The notes beneath the pieces are model-generated. The model searched no databases. It was not told the origin of the DNA and was given only the letters and a program-made list of their open reading frames with translations. Made by a program: the position numbers and the translations under genes. Positions 9,246-18,147 of a stretch of DNA of 64,000 nucleotides are shown here, piece by piece; position 1 is the stretch's first letter; each line of letters begins with the position of its first letter. Origin of the DNA: Paenarthrobacter sp. A20 (GTDB lineage Bacteria; Actinomycetota; Actinomycetes; Actinomycetales; Micrococcaceae); assembly GCF_024168825.1 (NCBI RefSeq), contig NZ_JALJWH010000002.1:1-64000 (forward strand). The letters are read 5' to 3'.

Positions 9246-9930
9246 AGTCGATCTGCGAAAACGCCAAATTCTTCAAAGGCGGGAGTTCTCGCATCCACTT
9301 CTACTCCCGTTCTTTAAAGGCCGATAACGGAGATTCCGTCAACCTAGGGAAGATGGCAGCCGGTCCCTCAATTCCGTGGCTACCGACCGACCCGCCAAAA
9401 CCGCAGACCGGTGTCGTCTAAGCAGGATCCAAATGCCTCCGCCACACGTGTGAGTACGTTCAGTTGAGCGCTAGCCATTGCTAGGACCCCTCCGTCTTCA
9501 GTGGGAGCGCGTCAAGCCAAGTACCAGGCACGTTGCCAAGACGATTCTCGATTAGACCAACAGCCTCAAAGGATTTGTCTGTATCCGCGATCGCGGACGC
9601 CCAGGCGCGTCCGTATCCATCTCCCTGTAGGAATTATGTCGAGCCAAGAATAACGGAGACAGCGCATATGATCCGGGTGTTCGGCAATGACATGCCCCAC
9701 GGTGATTTCAGCTAGCCAGTGGACTCTCTGGACGGGGACAGCATCCTCGAATTCATGGACTCGATCCTCCATGGTGTATACCAGTTACGCGCCAAACTTC
9801 AGAGGCTGCGGCAGCTCGATCAGGGACCCGAAGCCCAAAGGAAATTCAACCCCTGTAGCGTGCTCCACATGAACAGACACCTAAGACCCGAAGCCAGAAT
9901 GATTTCAACTGTGGCTGGAATGATTGGACC
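9246..9930. other. Intergenic region, no gene recognised
   Basis: About 685 bases with only short, unconvincing frames (for example 9533-9715 + and 9566-9772 -) and no clear ribosome-binding sites. It marks the junction between the catabolic cluster and the accessory region. Confidence 0.4.
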
Positions 9931-10593
9931 ATGACTGAAGAACCTCCCCTTCCCGGATATGTTTACGTGCTTTTGGATCCCTCCAATCCATCGGAGGTGA
10001 AGATCGGCTACACCACGAAGACAGTAGGAGAGCGTGTTCAGGAGTTGTTCTCGACCGGGCGGTCACGGCCGCTACTCGCTCTCTGGGATGAATATGTCCT
10101 GAACCCTAGGTACGTGGAAAGCAAGCTCCATCAGCGTTTTGCATCATTCAGGGTCCACCCAAATCGAGAGTTTTTCGCTATTCCTCCTCAAGAGGCGATC
10201 AGAGCGCTCATGGACGAGGCCGCGCACCGCTACATAGCGAGGCCGGTCAACAGCCCAGGTCGCGCCGAGGTCCTCGCAGAACTCCGCGAGGCCCATGAAG
10301 AAGCAATACGATCCGATGTTCGTTCGGCCACAGTTGTGGTGACCCAACTTGGCGTCTATCTAGAGACTTCTTGGGTGGATTCTTACGGCGGGAAACACAC
10401 GAGCCAGCAGATTCTGAGTGATCATGATATTTCGATTGACGTTCAGGATGACCCGTTCACGATTGAAGAGTCGGCCGAGCAAAACGCAGAGCGGTTCCTT
10501 CGCCTTACAAGGAACGAGCAGATGGTTTGCTCTGACGTGTTCGACTTACCTCGATTGGATTTCATGGCGGCCCAAGCCAACGCGTCTGCTTAG
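9931..10593 (+). CDS. GIY-YIG-like nuclease (T5orf172 type)
   Basis: The 220-residue product starts with GYVYVLLDPSNPSEVKIGYT, the GIY-YIG core strand pair as found in the T5orf172/Mug113 branch, followed by a helix with Glu63-like VESKLHQRFASFRV. After about residue 100 the sequence is unfamiliar and helical. Such proteins cut DNA, but their biological roles in bacteria are mostly unassigned; many lie in phage or mobile regions. It is the first gene after the decayed junction and stands alone, separated from the convergent DUF2188 gene by a hairpin. Confidence 0.7.
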   Translation: MTEEPPLPGYVYVLLDPSNPSEVKIGYTTKTVGERVQELFSTGRSRPLLALWDEYVLNPRYVESKLHQRFASFRVHPNREFFAIPPQEAIRALMDEAAHRYIARPVNSPGRAEVLAELREAHEEAIRSDVRSATVVVTQLGVYLETSWVDSYGGKHTSQQILSDHDISIDVQDDPFTIEESAEQNAERFLRLTRNEQMVCSDVFDLPRLDFMAAQANASA

Positions 10594-10716
10594 ACCGCAG
10601 CTACATGAATCGACAGGCCGCCATTCGTCCGGCGTTCAGTGCGTAGACCGCCTGCCTTCGTTTCGTGGACCTGCATTCTCAGTCGATCAAGTCCGGTCGC
10701 TTACCGTGGTACGACT

Positions 10717-10747
10717 CGAGGCCCCCGCAGATTATGCGGAGGCCTCG
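10717..10747. terminator. Bidirectional hairpin between convergent genes
   Basis: CGAGGCC/GGCCTCG arms continue inward with CCCGCA/TGCGGA (one mismatch) around a 5-base loop. It lies between the convergent GIY-YIG gene and the DUF2188 gene, and can serve both. Confidence 0.6.
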
Positions 10748-10752
10748 GATCT

Positions 10753-10989
10753 TTAACCAGGTGTATTCCGTGGATCGTTGCCAGGAGCAATCGTGTCCTT
10801 TGCCCTGATCTTGTTGTCCTTGCCGTGGATGTTCAACTCACCGCCCCCGGAACGGGACAGATATCCACTAGCAGCGTCGATAGCAGCAGCTTGGGTGTCG
10901 TGTACAGAGGAAGCACGGGACGAGCCTTCGCGCTCAGCCTTCCATCCTTCGTCACCCGGAACCACGTGATAGGAATTTCGTTCAGCCAT
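10753..10989 (-). CDS. DUF2188 domain protein
   Basis: This 78-residue protein begins MAERNSYHVVPGDEGW. It has the DUF2188 pattern of a short antiparallel unit that includes HVVPxxxGWxxKxEG-like sequence followed by an Ala-rich helix, and ends in a hydrophilic tail with GELNIHGKDNKIRAKD. The ATG at 10989 is preferred over one 14 codons upstream because homology begins here. A paralogue is at 55386-55643. The function of the family is unknown. Confidence 0.7.
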   Translation of the reverse strand: MAERNSYHVVPGDEGWKAEREGSSRASSVHDTQAAAIDAASGYLSRSGGGELNIHGKDNKIRAKDTIAPGNDPRNTPG

Positions 10990-11144
10990 ATTAGTCACCC
11001 CCAGTCGTTGCTGATGGATGAAAGATAACAAATGCCACCGACAGTGTGGGCACTGCTCTGTATATTCAGGAGAAAAGGCGATGAATGACGTATCTGTGCG
11101 CCCTTAGGAATCCTGCCATCTCACTTCAGGCGGTCGGGGACCCG

Positions 11145-11849
11145 CTACTCGTCGCGCCACTTCAGTGTCAGGATCTCGAATACTTCCAAGACGGCTGCTG
11201 CGTCGTGGTGGAGGTCGACGATACGTTGTTGGCCAAGCTTTAGACTCGTGGCCGGATCTCCAGGTCGTTCAAAGATGGCCCAGAGTTTGAGGTCGTCCCC
11301 GTGGCGGGAGCTGAATGTGACCCCGTCAACGGACGTCATTTCATAGAGCCAGGCGGCGACGGCTTGGGTCAGCTGCCTCGGTCTGGCATCTTTGAGGGCG
11401 GCTGCGTCGAAGTCGGTCAGCCCAAGGCTCAGCGCTTTGGCGATGAAGTTCGGATACAAGACGCTGACCGTGCTCGATGCGCTGACAGCACAATAGTTTC
11501 CTCTCAGCTCGGCCCGGGCGGCAGCCCGCGCGTCAAGCCACTCACGCGGAACTTCTCCCGGACGAATCGTGGGGTACAGCACCTGGTCTTCATCGTCTTC
11601 AAGAATGTTGCCCAGTTCCGCTGCGATCCGGGGATCAGGCCGGAGCCCGGCAAGGACTTCCAGCAAGCACGCCTTCAAGGACGAGCCAGCATAGACCGTG
11701 CGGAAGTTCCCGTGCAGGTCGTCCCAGCGGCCGGGAAACCGGCCGCTGGTGGACCATTCCCACCCGCTCCACGCCCACGGTTCCGGGCGGAAACCGATCC
11801 GCCAAACCGTTTCGGAAGCCGGAATGACTGTCAGTTCACTCGGTTCCAT
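11145..11849 (-). CDS. RES-domain toxin
   Basis: This 234-residue protein carries a RES domain: WRIG near residue 16, GRFPGRWDD and YAGSSLKACLLEVL around 38-66 give the conserved Arg, Tyr/Ser and Glu positions. RES toxins are ADP-ribosyltransferase-fold enzymes that deplete NAD+ or modify host proteins. The gene starts 3 bases after the stop of an Xre/ParS-like antitoxin gene, the standard order for this toxin-antitoxin type. It would stabilise the element or act in defence. Confidence 0.8.
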   Translation of the reverse strand: MEPSELTVIPASETVWRIGFRPEPWAWSGWEWSTSGRFPGRWDDLHGNFRTVYAGSSLKACLLEVLAGLRPDPRIAAELGNILEDDEDQVLYPTIRPGEVPREWLDARAAARAELRGNYCAVSASSTVSVLYPNFIAKALSLGLTDFDAAALKDARPRQLTQAVAAWLYEMTSVDGVTFSSRHGDDLKLWAIFERPGDPATSLKLGQQRIVDLHHDAAAVLEVFEILTLKWRDE

Positions 11850-11852
11850 CCG

Positions 11853-12245
11853 TCAGCCGGCGGCCGCAAATGCGCGCGCGGCGGCGAGAACCTGTTGAGC
11901 GCCCTCGTCCACGTGGCCTTCCCGGAGCAACCTGGCGGGCGGCACGTCATCCAGTTGTGGGTTCATGCCTTGGAACCACGCTTGTACGACCGCCCGGGAA
12001 TCACGCTCAGCCAGCAACGCCGCCACATGGTAGGCGTGCCGCAGCCGTGTCATGACCTCGGCGGATGGCTTCCGTTCGCCGTCGGCCCATTGCCGGACGG
12101 CGCGGGTTTCCTTGACTGAACCGACGTAGGCGACCAGTTTCGCGCCCAAGATGTCCCGCAAGTCACGGACCAGCTCGGCCTCGGGCAACCTGATCGAGTC
12201 TTGATGGGCCTTCAGCCCTCCGCGGGCGCCTGCAACTGCTGTCAT
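11853..12245 (-). CDS. RES-associated Xre/MbcA-type antitoxin
   Basis: This 130-residue protein has an N-terminal DNA-binding region (ILGAKLVAYVGSVKETRAVRQWADG) and a C-terminal toxin-binding region (VVQAWFQGMNPQLDDVPPARLLREG), the layout of antitoxins that pair with RES toxins. It precedes the toxin gene by 3 bases. A TTGACA-like -35 on the minus strand (12334-12339) inside the inverted repeat TTATGTC/GACATAA (12331-12361) could be the autoregulated promoter; that is inferred. Confidence 0.78.
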   Translation of the reverse strand: MTAVAGARGGLKAHQDSIRLPEAELVRDLRDILGAKLVAYVGSVKETRAVRQWADGERKPSAEVMTRLRHAYHVAALLAERDSRAVVQAWFQGMNPQLDDVPPARLLREGHVDEGAQQVLAAARAFAAAG

Positions 12246-12330
12246 GCTTCCATGCTGCCATCGACGACAGTTTGTTTCAACCCTTCAATCACACCTCAAA
12301 TCACAGGTACAAAAACGCCGATAACCGATC

Positions 12331-12361
12331 TTATGTCAAGTTGTTAGTATGATAGGACATA
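12331..12361. promoter_or_regulatory. Inverted repeat upstream of antitoxin gene
   Basis: TTATGTC (12331-12337) pairs with GACATAA (12355-12361). The minus strand reads TTGACA here, a fair -35 hexamer 90 bases before the antitoxin start. It is a candidate operator for the toxin-antitoxin pair. Confidence 0.35.
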
Positions 12362-13422
12362 AAGCCCTACTTTCAGTCTAGCATTTCCGCCTGGAAGTGC
12401 TGCCAAAAAAACTTGGTCTGAGAGCGAGCCACGGATTGGCCCTTGGGACGGTAGTCATCACGGTGCCTATGGCGTGAGCGGAGGCCGCCTGCCGAACGCT
12501 TCGACCGGCATCGTGCCTCGTCCGATTTTTAACCGCCGGTAGAATCCGAGGCTTATCGCCCATGATCGTGGCTCTCGGATACGCGGTAGAGATCTGTGGA
12601 TAAAAGTTTCTTAAAGAAATTTTCTTCCTGGAAGATTCCCTAACTCTGGACACTGACTTTGGCGCACTCAGGTTCTATTTCGTGGACTCAGCGTCTATAT
12701 AAACTTTGAGTGCACCAAGAAGCACATCTGCGTCCCAGCGTTTTCCCTATTCTTCCCGCCCTAACACCACTCCAAAGCCTGTGGATAAAAGGAAATCAGC
12801 GGGACGCACTAGAAGTCATTGCTAGGCTTGAATCATCGGGCAACAGCCTGCTGTGCCGTTAACGAACTATGGACCCGACTGGCATCGGATCCACGTTCTG
12901 AGCGGTGCGCTCATTGGTGCGGTAAGAGGGCTGTAGAACCTCAAACTCCACACTTTGAGTCTATGGCCCTACGCATGTAGGGCGCAACGCTGTTGTGCCT
13001 ACAAACACGTGCGTGCCGTGCCCTGTTCCTCCGGGAGGAGGTGCCGGCATGGGATCCCAGCGGGAACGTGAAGAACCATGGGGCGCCTGGAACCTGGTAG
13101 TCAACATCATCAGGCTAGCCGTTGATGTTGCCCGCCTGTTCTGGCACAACATCCCGTAAACGGGAGCGGTGGCCACCAGCCATGAGCTGGTGGCCACCGT
13201 CGCATCACCCGCGGCCACCTCGGCGACATTTTGCGACGACCTCACCGTTTCAGCCCCAGGGGGTGCAATGTTCAACGGATTAGGCTCCGAGCGGAGCCCA
13301 GGCGTCCGGCTCTTGTTGCTGAGTGAGATAACTCTGGCCGGATCCGTCTCACTCAAGGCTCGTTGGTGGAGATTCGCGGTTTCCGGAGTCGATCTGCCGC
13401 CAAGTGGTGAGGAGGCGCAGGC
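12362..13422. other. 1.1 kb non-coding region with DnaA-box-like sites
   Basis: No gene is seen. Two perfect copies of TGTGGATAA, the complement of the consensus DnaA box TTATCCACA, occur at 12595-12603 and 12780-12788. Next to the first is an AT-rich tract with TTTCTT-A-AAGAAA. ACTTTGAGT occurs near 12703 and again near 12951, the second inside the inverted repeat CTCAAA/TTTGAG. These are elements expected of a replication origin, but no initiator gene adjoins, so the call is only a candidate. Confidence 0.35.
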
Positions 13423-14238
13423 TTACTCGGCTACGTCTTCGGGGTGAGGTTCCTCGGGCCGTACTGGCTTCAGTAGGCGCTGTTTGATTTCCCAGGGGAA
13501 GAATCGAGCGCCCATGATCCTCTCGCCACCGGGGACACGGTTCAGCAGGAAGTCAGGTGGAAGTGCGCTGACCAAACGTCCCTCCTGTTCGAAGCCTCTG
13601 GTGGTCTTGGCCGCGAAAATGCGGGTAGTGTCTAGAGCACGGAACGAATCAATTGATAAAACGGATGAGTCCTTGTTTCCGAAGATGAGTCGATCAAACT
13701 GTTTAGTTCCGCTCCAATGGCGCTTGATCCGTGCCCGGATATCGCCCGTGTAACCAACGTAGATCTGCTTGTATCTGTCGAGGACCATCACGTAGATGCC
13801 TTCCACGCCGCTAAAGTCGGACAAATTGGTTACGACCCCCAAGTTTTTGTTGGCTGAAGACGTCCTGGACACAACATCCATGAAGGCCTTGCCCGACAGC
13901 TGCTTGAAGAAGTCCATGTTTAGGTCGAAATTTTCCAATGCCGCTTTGCGCTGCATCGCGCAGTATTCGTCGCTGAAGAAAATATGATCTTCGTCTTCGA
14001 AGGCCCATGCCTCGTCTTCCCAGGCGGCGTCTGTATATAGCTCCCGGGGCAGCCGAGTTGATCTCCGCTTGTTCACAAGGGCGTACTCGTCTCTTATCAA
14101 CCGGTGGCCATATCGGCTGGTGCGAAGAGTCTCCCCAAAGTGTTTTCGCGGGGGCGTCCGGCCGCTCATCCGCACGGCGAACAAACCACTGGTACCAGGC
14201 TCCTGTCCGGACAGCCCTTCAGGTCCGCTTGGCTTCAT
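13423..14238 (-). CDS. GIY-YIG nuclease-like protein
   Basis: The 271-residue product has about 140 residues of unfamiliar N-terminal sequence, rich in charged residues, then a GIY-YIG domain (GVEGIYVMVLDRYKQIYVGY, then DIRARIKRHW). The Arg in that helix fits the catalytic site; the following Glu is less clear. The ATG overlaps the stop of the upstream HIRAN-like gene by four bases (ATGA), so the two are coupled and probably act together. A role in processing or cutting foreign DNA is plausible but not shown. Confidence 0.65.
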   Translation of the reverse strand: MKPSGPEGLSGQEPGTSGLFAVRMSGRTPPRKHFGETLRTSRYGHRLIRDEYALVNKRRSTRLPRELYTDAAWEDEAWAFEDEDHIFFSDEYCAMQRKAALENFDLNMDFFKQLSGKAFMDVVSRTSSANKNLGVVTNLSDFSGVEGIYVMVLDRYKQIYVGYTGDIRARIKRHWSGTKQFDRLIFGNKDSSVLSIDSFRALDTTRIFAAKTTRGFEQEGRLVSALPPDFLLNRVPGGERIMGARFFPWEIKQRLLKPVRPEEPHPEDVAE

Positions 14239-15104
14239 TTCGCCTCAAGTTTCGCGAGGCGCTCAGCAATCTTGCTGCCTGCGCGGCGGCTGCCCGGGCA
14301 CCGCGCCAACCAACGCCTCAAGACCTCGATCTCTTTGTCCCTCTCCCCCAGCTTTCTGTGGACGATGGCCGCCTGTTCGGTGTACCACGGCGCGGGCTCC
14401 CGGCCGCCAGCATCTTGTTCTGCAGCCTGAATGGCCTTGTAGCAAAGCACGAGTGATTCTTCATACCGGCCTTCACGCTTAAGCTGCTTGATCGGTTCGA
14501 CCAGCTCAAGGTAATGAACGCCATCAACCATTCCCCGTTTGAACTGTTGCGCCCTTTCACCACCACCCTGAAGAGTCTCTCGCACCATAGTGGACATGGC
14601 CACGTGGGAGCTGTTGTTTCTCTCCGTTGACGAAAGCGCTGGTGGATTGTCCTGCGAGTAGGCCCACTGCGGTTCCCCTTCTCCCAGCCAAACATAGGCT
14701 TTGGCCATGAAGTTCTTATCTCGGAGTACGTGAAGCTGGTACACGACCGCCCCACTGGCCCCGATCGGGAGGGGTAGGTCCCGAGTCACGTAAGAAGGGA
14801 GACACCCCACCTTCTCACCCTCCACCAGGACGGCCACTGCCCTGGCATCAACGAGGTTATCCGGCTCCCGCAGCAGCTGGGCTTGCCCCTCGTAATAACC
14901 GCGCTCCCCCACCTCCTGGCGGTCCACCAAGGCGGCAACGGCGTCCTTCGCAAAAGTTGTTGTGCCCGCTACCTCGAGGCACTGGTGATACTGCGACGAT
15001 ATCGAAAGCGTGATCGGCTGATCGGCGCGACTTTGCTCGAAATCCGAGTGCTGCACACCCTGCGCCTCACCGAAGATGCCTCTAATCCAAGATCCAAGCC
15101 CCAT
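14235..15104 (-). CDS. HIRAN-like/TPR-like protein
   Basis: This 289-residue protein has a central region (about residues 40-110) that resembles a HIRAN domain: EVAGTTTF, then LLREPDNLVDARAVAVL and GEKVGCLPS. HIRAN domains bind DNA ends or stalled forks. The C-terminal third (YEESLVLCYKAIQAAEQ and later IEVLRRWLARCPGS) resembles tetratricopeptide helices. It is coupled by ATGA to the GIY-YIG gene, which suggests a recognition subunit working with a nuclease. Family calls rest on pattern only. Confidence 0.6.
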   Translation of the reverse strand: MGLGSWIRGIFGEAQGVQHSDFEQSRADQPITLSISSQYHQCLEVAGTTTFAKDAVAALVDRQEVGERGYYEGQAQLLREPDNLVDARAVAVLVEGEKVGCLPSYVTRDLPLPIGASGAVVYQLHVLRDKNFMAKAYVWLGEGEPQWAYSQDNPPALSSTERNNSSHVAMSTMVRETLQGGGERAQQFKRGMVDGVHYLELVEPIKQLKREGRYEESLVLCYKAIQAAEQDAGGREPAPWYTEQAAIVHRKLGERDKEIEVLRRWLARCPGSRRAGSKIAERLAKLEAK

Positions 15105-15478
15105 TGTTTCCCCTCAAATGATGCGGGGTCTCGACCCCGGTGGGCCCGACTCTACCAACCACATCGAGAGGCGGTCATCAGTGCGGCAAGGCTGGACTTG
15201 GCCCATACTCGTCGTTGCCATATCTGAGGTCCGGTCCCTTTGGTCATTACCGCACCACTGTTCGAGACCCAGGCCCAGGCCCTTTCAACCGGATCCCAAT
15301 TTCGGCCCTTCCTTGGATCGGCGACCGGGCCGCAACCCTGAACGACTTTCCGATGGAGAGTAGCCCCATTGGGGGCATCTCACCAGCGCTCAATGACTAG
15401 CGTGTCGAAGAGGGGAATCAATTTTTTGTCCGTAGCCACACATATGATTTGGATCGTCAGCTACTTATGGGGGTAAAT
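15105..15478. other. Divergent intergenic region
   Basis: This spacer separates the leftward HIRAN/GIY-YIG pair from the rightward exonuclease group and must hold both promoters. No clear hexamers, RNA gene or strong hairpin is seen. Confidence 0.4.
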
Positions 15479-16138
15479 ATGCCAGCAACTGGCTCTAATG
15501 CTCACGGGATCGCGGTCCTGGATGTTCACGATGGCCGCTGGGCTGTTTGGCAGGTTTCGACTGCATCGCTCACGGGGTCGGGACGGGCGGGATCAACGAA
15601 TGCTGTCGTCACCGAGGGCTTCGACGAGCGGGTTTTCCTGAGCCTCACCTACAACCGGCCCGTCTTCCTGACGTCGCGGGCGCAGAAGCACTGCCAGGAA
15701 CGTGTGGTCCTGGATACGACGGCTTTTGTACCGGAGGACTTCCTTAGGGACTGTGCGTCATGGGTCGACTATCTCCAGGGACTCTTTTGGGCCGAAAACG
15801 ATAGCCGCCGCGAGTATAACGCGACCACGGCAACCGCCCGCAAGGAAGCCAAGGCGGCAGGCCTACCGCTTCCCGACTTTCAGCGTCGCGCCCCTCTGCA
15901 GGACATTGATTGGCCCGCTCCCCCACTCTCAAGCGTGTGGGAAAGCAGCCCAGCGTGTGAAGACCCAGTCAACGTCGAGGCGCTGCGTATTGCTAATGGG
16001 TGCATACAACTCCTCAATTATTGGCAAGAGATCGAAAACGACCGGTTGAAGAAGTCACGCTCTTACTACAAGGGAGCCGGGGGCCCGGTCGCTCGCCCGT
16101 GGCCTACGCGTGCACCAGAGTCGGTGGACAATGTCTGA
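15479..16138 (+). CDS. Unknown protein, first gene of exonuclease operon
   Basis: The 219-residue product begins MPATGSNAHGIAVLDVHDGR. I do not recognise a family, although GIAVLDVHDGRWAVWQV resembles the first strands of an RNase H-like fold. A GGGGG ribosome-binding site before the ATG at 15479 decides the start over ATGs at 15449 and 15470. Its stop lies 8 bases inside the next gene, so it is co-translated with the exonuclease-BRCT protein and likely part of the same system. Confidence 0.6.
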   Translation: MPATGSNAHGIAVLDVHDGRWAVWQVSTASLTGSGRAGSTNAVVTEGFDERVFLSLTYNRPVFLTSRAQKHCQERVVLDTTAFVPEDFLRDCASWVDYLQGLFWAENDSRREYNATTATARKEAKAAGLPLPDFQRRAPLQDIDWPAPPLSSVWESSPACEDPVNVEALRIANGCIQLLNYWQEIENDRLKKSRSYYKGAGGPVARPWPTRAPESVDNV

Positions 16139-17363
16139 GCCGATGTTCGCCGTCGTCGACGTCGAGACCACAGGGCTATTCACGTCGATGCATGATCGTG
16201 TTGCTGAAATCGCCGTGGTGCGCGTTGACTCCAGCGGGGCGATTGTCGATCGTTGGGAAACGCTGGTCAATCCCCAGAGGGATCTTGGCCCTCAACGTAT
16301 CCACAGGATCAGCGCGGCCGAAATACTTGATGCGCCAACCTTCTCCGAGGTGGTTCCGGCGCTGACGGAGGTTCTGCAGGGCTGCATCATGGTGGCCCAC
16401 AATCTACGGTTCGACTCTGACTTCCTCGGCTACGAGATGACCAGGGCTGGTATCGAAATCCCCGATGGGTTCCTGCAAGGTTTATGCACCATGCGACTTG
16501 CCCACGACTACGTCGTCGGCAACGCACGGTCGTTGGCCCACTGCTGCGAGTTCTTCAGCATCGAGAACTATCGCGCTCACTGCGCAGGCGACGACGCAGA
16601 GGCAGCAGCCGGGCTCCTCGGCCGGTACATAGATCTCGACCCCGACCGACCGGAATGGTCACAGGCGTTGGGTGTCGCCTCATCGCTGTCCTGGTCTTCC
16701 CGTAATTCGGGCTCAGCGGCTTTCATTCCCCACAAGCGCCATGCCCTGGGTGCGGTCGAGAAGCACTTCCTCTCGCGTATCACCGCGCACATGCCCGAAT
16801 ACACCGGGCCGGAAGAGCACGACCAGTACCTGGCTCTTCTTGGCCAGGCGATGTTGGACTCGCACCTCTCGGTCCATGAAACACGCGCCTTGGTCCGTTT
16901 GGCTGATGAACTGGGCATCAGTCAGGACCGCTGCCGGAAACTTCACGCCTACTACGTTGAGCAACTCGCTATTGCTGCTTGGGCTGACGGCATCATTACA
17001 CCTGCCGAGGAGGCAGAGCTGTACCAGGCGGCGGCGCTGTTGGACGTGGATGGGGTCGTGCTCGAGCATGCCCTGAGAAACCCGCCCGCGGTAGCAGCTG
17101 AGTCCGGGCCGGTCACAGGAAAGATTCGTCCCGGCTCAACGCTTGTTTTGACCGGGGCCATGACACGCGAGCGAAGTGAACTCTCCAGTTTCCTAACAGA
17201 GATGGGCTATGTCGTCGCAGAACGAGCCACGAAGAAAACTGACCTTGTGATCGCCGCAGATCCCGACAGCCTATCGGGTAAGGCGGCGAAGGCCCGGCAG
17301 TACGGAATCCCCGTCGTAGCGGAAAACTTTCTCTACGACGTCCTCGGCGTTCCCAGCTTCTAG
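16131..17363 (+). CDS. DnaQ-like exonuclease with TerB-like and BRCT domains
   Basis: This 410-residue protein starts with a DEDDh 3'-5' exonuclease domain: VVDVETTG (Asp10, Glu12), AHNLRFDSDF and HCAGDDAEA supply the catalytic acids and histidine. A middle helical region (about 225-305, HETRALVRLADELG and AAWADGIITPAEEAELY) is TerB-like. A C-terminal BRCT domain (about 325-408, LVLTGAMTRERSEL, ATKKTDLVIA) follows. It overlaps the upstream unknown gene by 8 bases and lies about 60 bases before an OGG-fold gene. The combination suggests DNA-damage processing or defence; function is inferred. Confidence 0.8.
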   Translation: MSEPMFAVVDVETTGLFTSMHDRVAEIAVVRVDSSGAIVDRWETLVNPQRDLGPQRIHRISAAEILDAPTFSEVVPALTEVLQGCIMVAHNLRFDSDFLGYEMTRAGIEIPDGFLQGLCTMRLAHDYVVGNARSLAHCCEFFSIENYRAHCAGDDAEAAAGLLGRYIDLDPDRPEWSQALGVASSLSWSSRNSGSAAFIPHKRHALGAVEKHFLSRITAHMPEYTGPEEHDQYLALLGQAMLDSHLSVHETRALVRLADELGISQDRCRKLHAYYVEQLAIAAWADGIITPAEEAELYQAAALLDVDGVVLEHALRNPPAVAAESGPVTGKIRPGSTLVLTGAMTRERSELSSFLTEMGYVVAERATKKTDLVIAADPDSLSGKAAKARQYGIPVVAENFLYDVLGVPSF

Positions 17364-17424
17364 TTCAACCCCGAGTAGCCGTCGCTCAACGGACGCGTAG
17401 CTTCCCGAAGGAGAAATGAAGGCC

Positions 17425-18147
17425 ATGACCAACTACCCTGATTCGTTGGCGGCATGGGTTAGGGAGCATCCGCGCCAAGAAGCCATCCATAGCCACGGTT
17501 TTCGTCTCAACATCGGCAAATGGAATACTCTGGTCGGTCATCTTCCCGGTACTCCGCTAGTCGGCGAAGATGGAAGTGAGAACATCGGCTTGATCAGCCG
17601 CGGTGGCTTGTTTCGGCTGGCTGAGGAAGCGCAAAAGGACGATTCCGGGACAGCCGCGCTCGGCCTGTTCTGGAACTCACTGGCCTGGGGTACTGGGTCC
17701 AGTCACCGGAACACGCCCGGACGGGTCAGAGCCGTCGCCGCTGACACCACCCGTTCAGCGCACTTATTGCGCGACGCGGCGCGGCTGGCCGTCAACGATC
17801 CCAGAGCAGCGTTTCTTCTCCTGAAGCCCGGCCGCACCGCTTTGAAGTACTGGGGACCGAACTTCTTTACTAAATTCCTGTACTTCGCCGGTGGCGGTGA
17901 CGTGGATCATCCAAGCTTGATCGTGGATGCTCGCGTGCTCGCCACGCTTTATGCAGAAACAGAAGACAGGATATTCAGGCCGCTCTCCACCAGCTACCCC
18001 GTTAGTACGTACCTGGCAGCTTGCGAGTTGATGCAGGGTTGGGCCGGAGAACTCTCGTCACCGGAACGTTCGGTGGGCGCGGATGAAGTAGAGCGCTGGG
18101 CCTTCAGCGAAGGGCGGGGCTGGCGTAGAAGACAACCAAACGCGTAG
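17425..18147 (+). CDS. OGG-fold (8-oxoguanine glycosylase-like) protein
   Basis: The 240-residue product carries a signature I associate with OGG-fold proteins: WNSLAWGTGSS near residue 90, then LKYWGPNFFTKFLYFAGGG and LIVDARVLATLY. These are related to the HhH glycosylases but often lack clear repair function. GAAGGAG at about 17407 is too near the ATG at 17416 and better placed for the ATG at 17425, though the former is possible. It follows the exonuclease-BRCT gene and probably belongs to the same unit. Its 3' end overlaps the convergent lipoprotein gene by 44 bases. Confidence 0.65.
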   Translation: MTNYPDSLAAWVREHPRQEAIHSHGFRLNIGKWNTLVGHLPGTPLVGEDGSENIGLISRGGLFRLAEEAQKDDSGTAALGLFWNSLAWGTGSSHRNTPGRVRAVAADTTRSAHLLRDAARLAVNDPRAAFLLLKPGRTALKYWGPNFFTKFLYFAGGGDVDHPSLIVDARVLATLYAETEDRIFRPLSTSYPVSTYLAACELMQGWAGELSSPERSVGADEVERWAFSEGRGWRRRQPNA

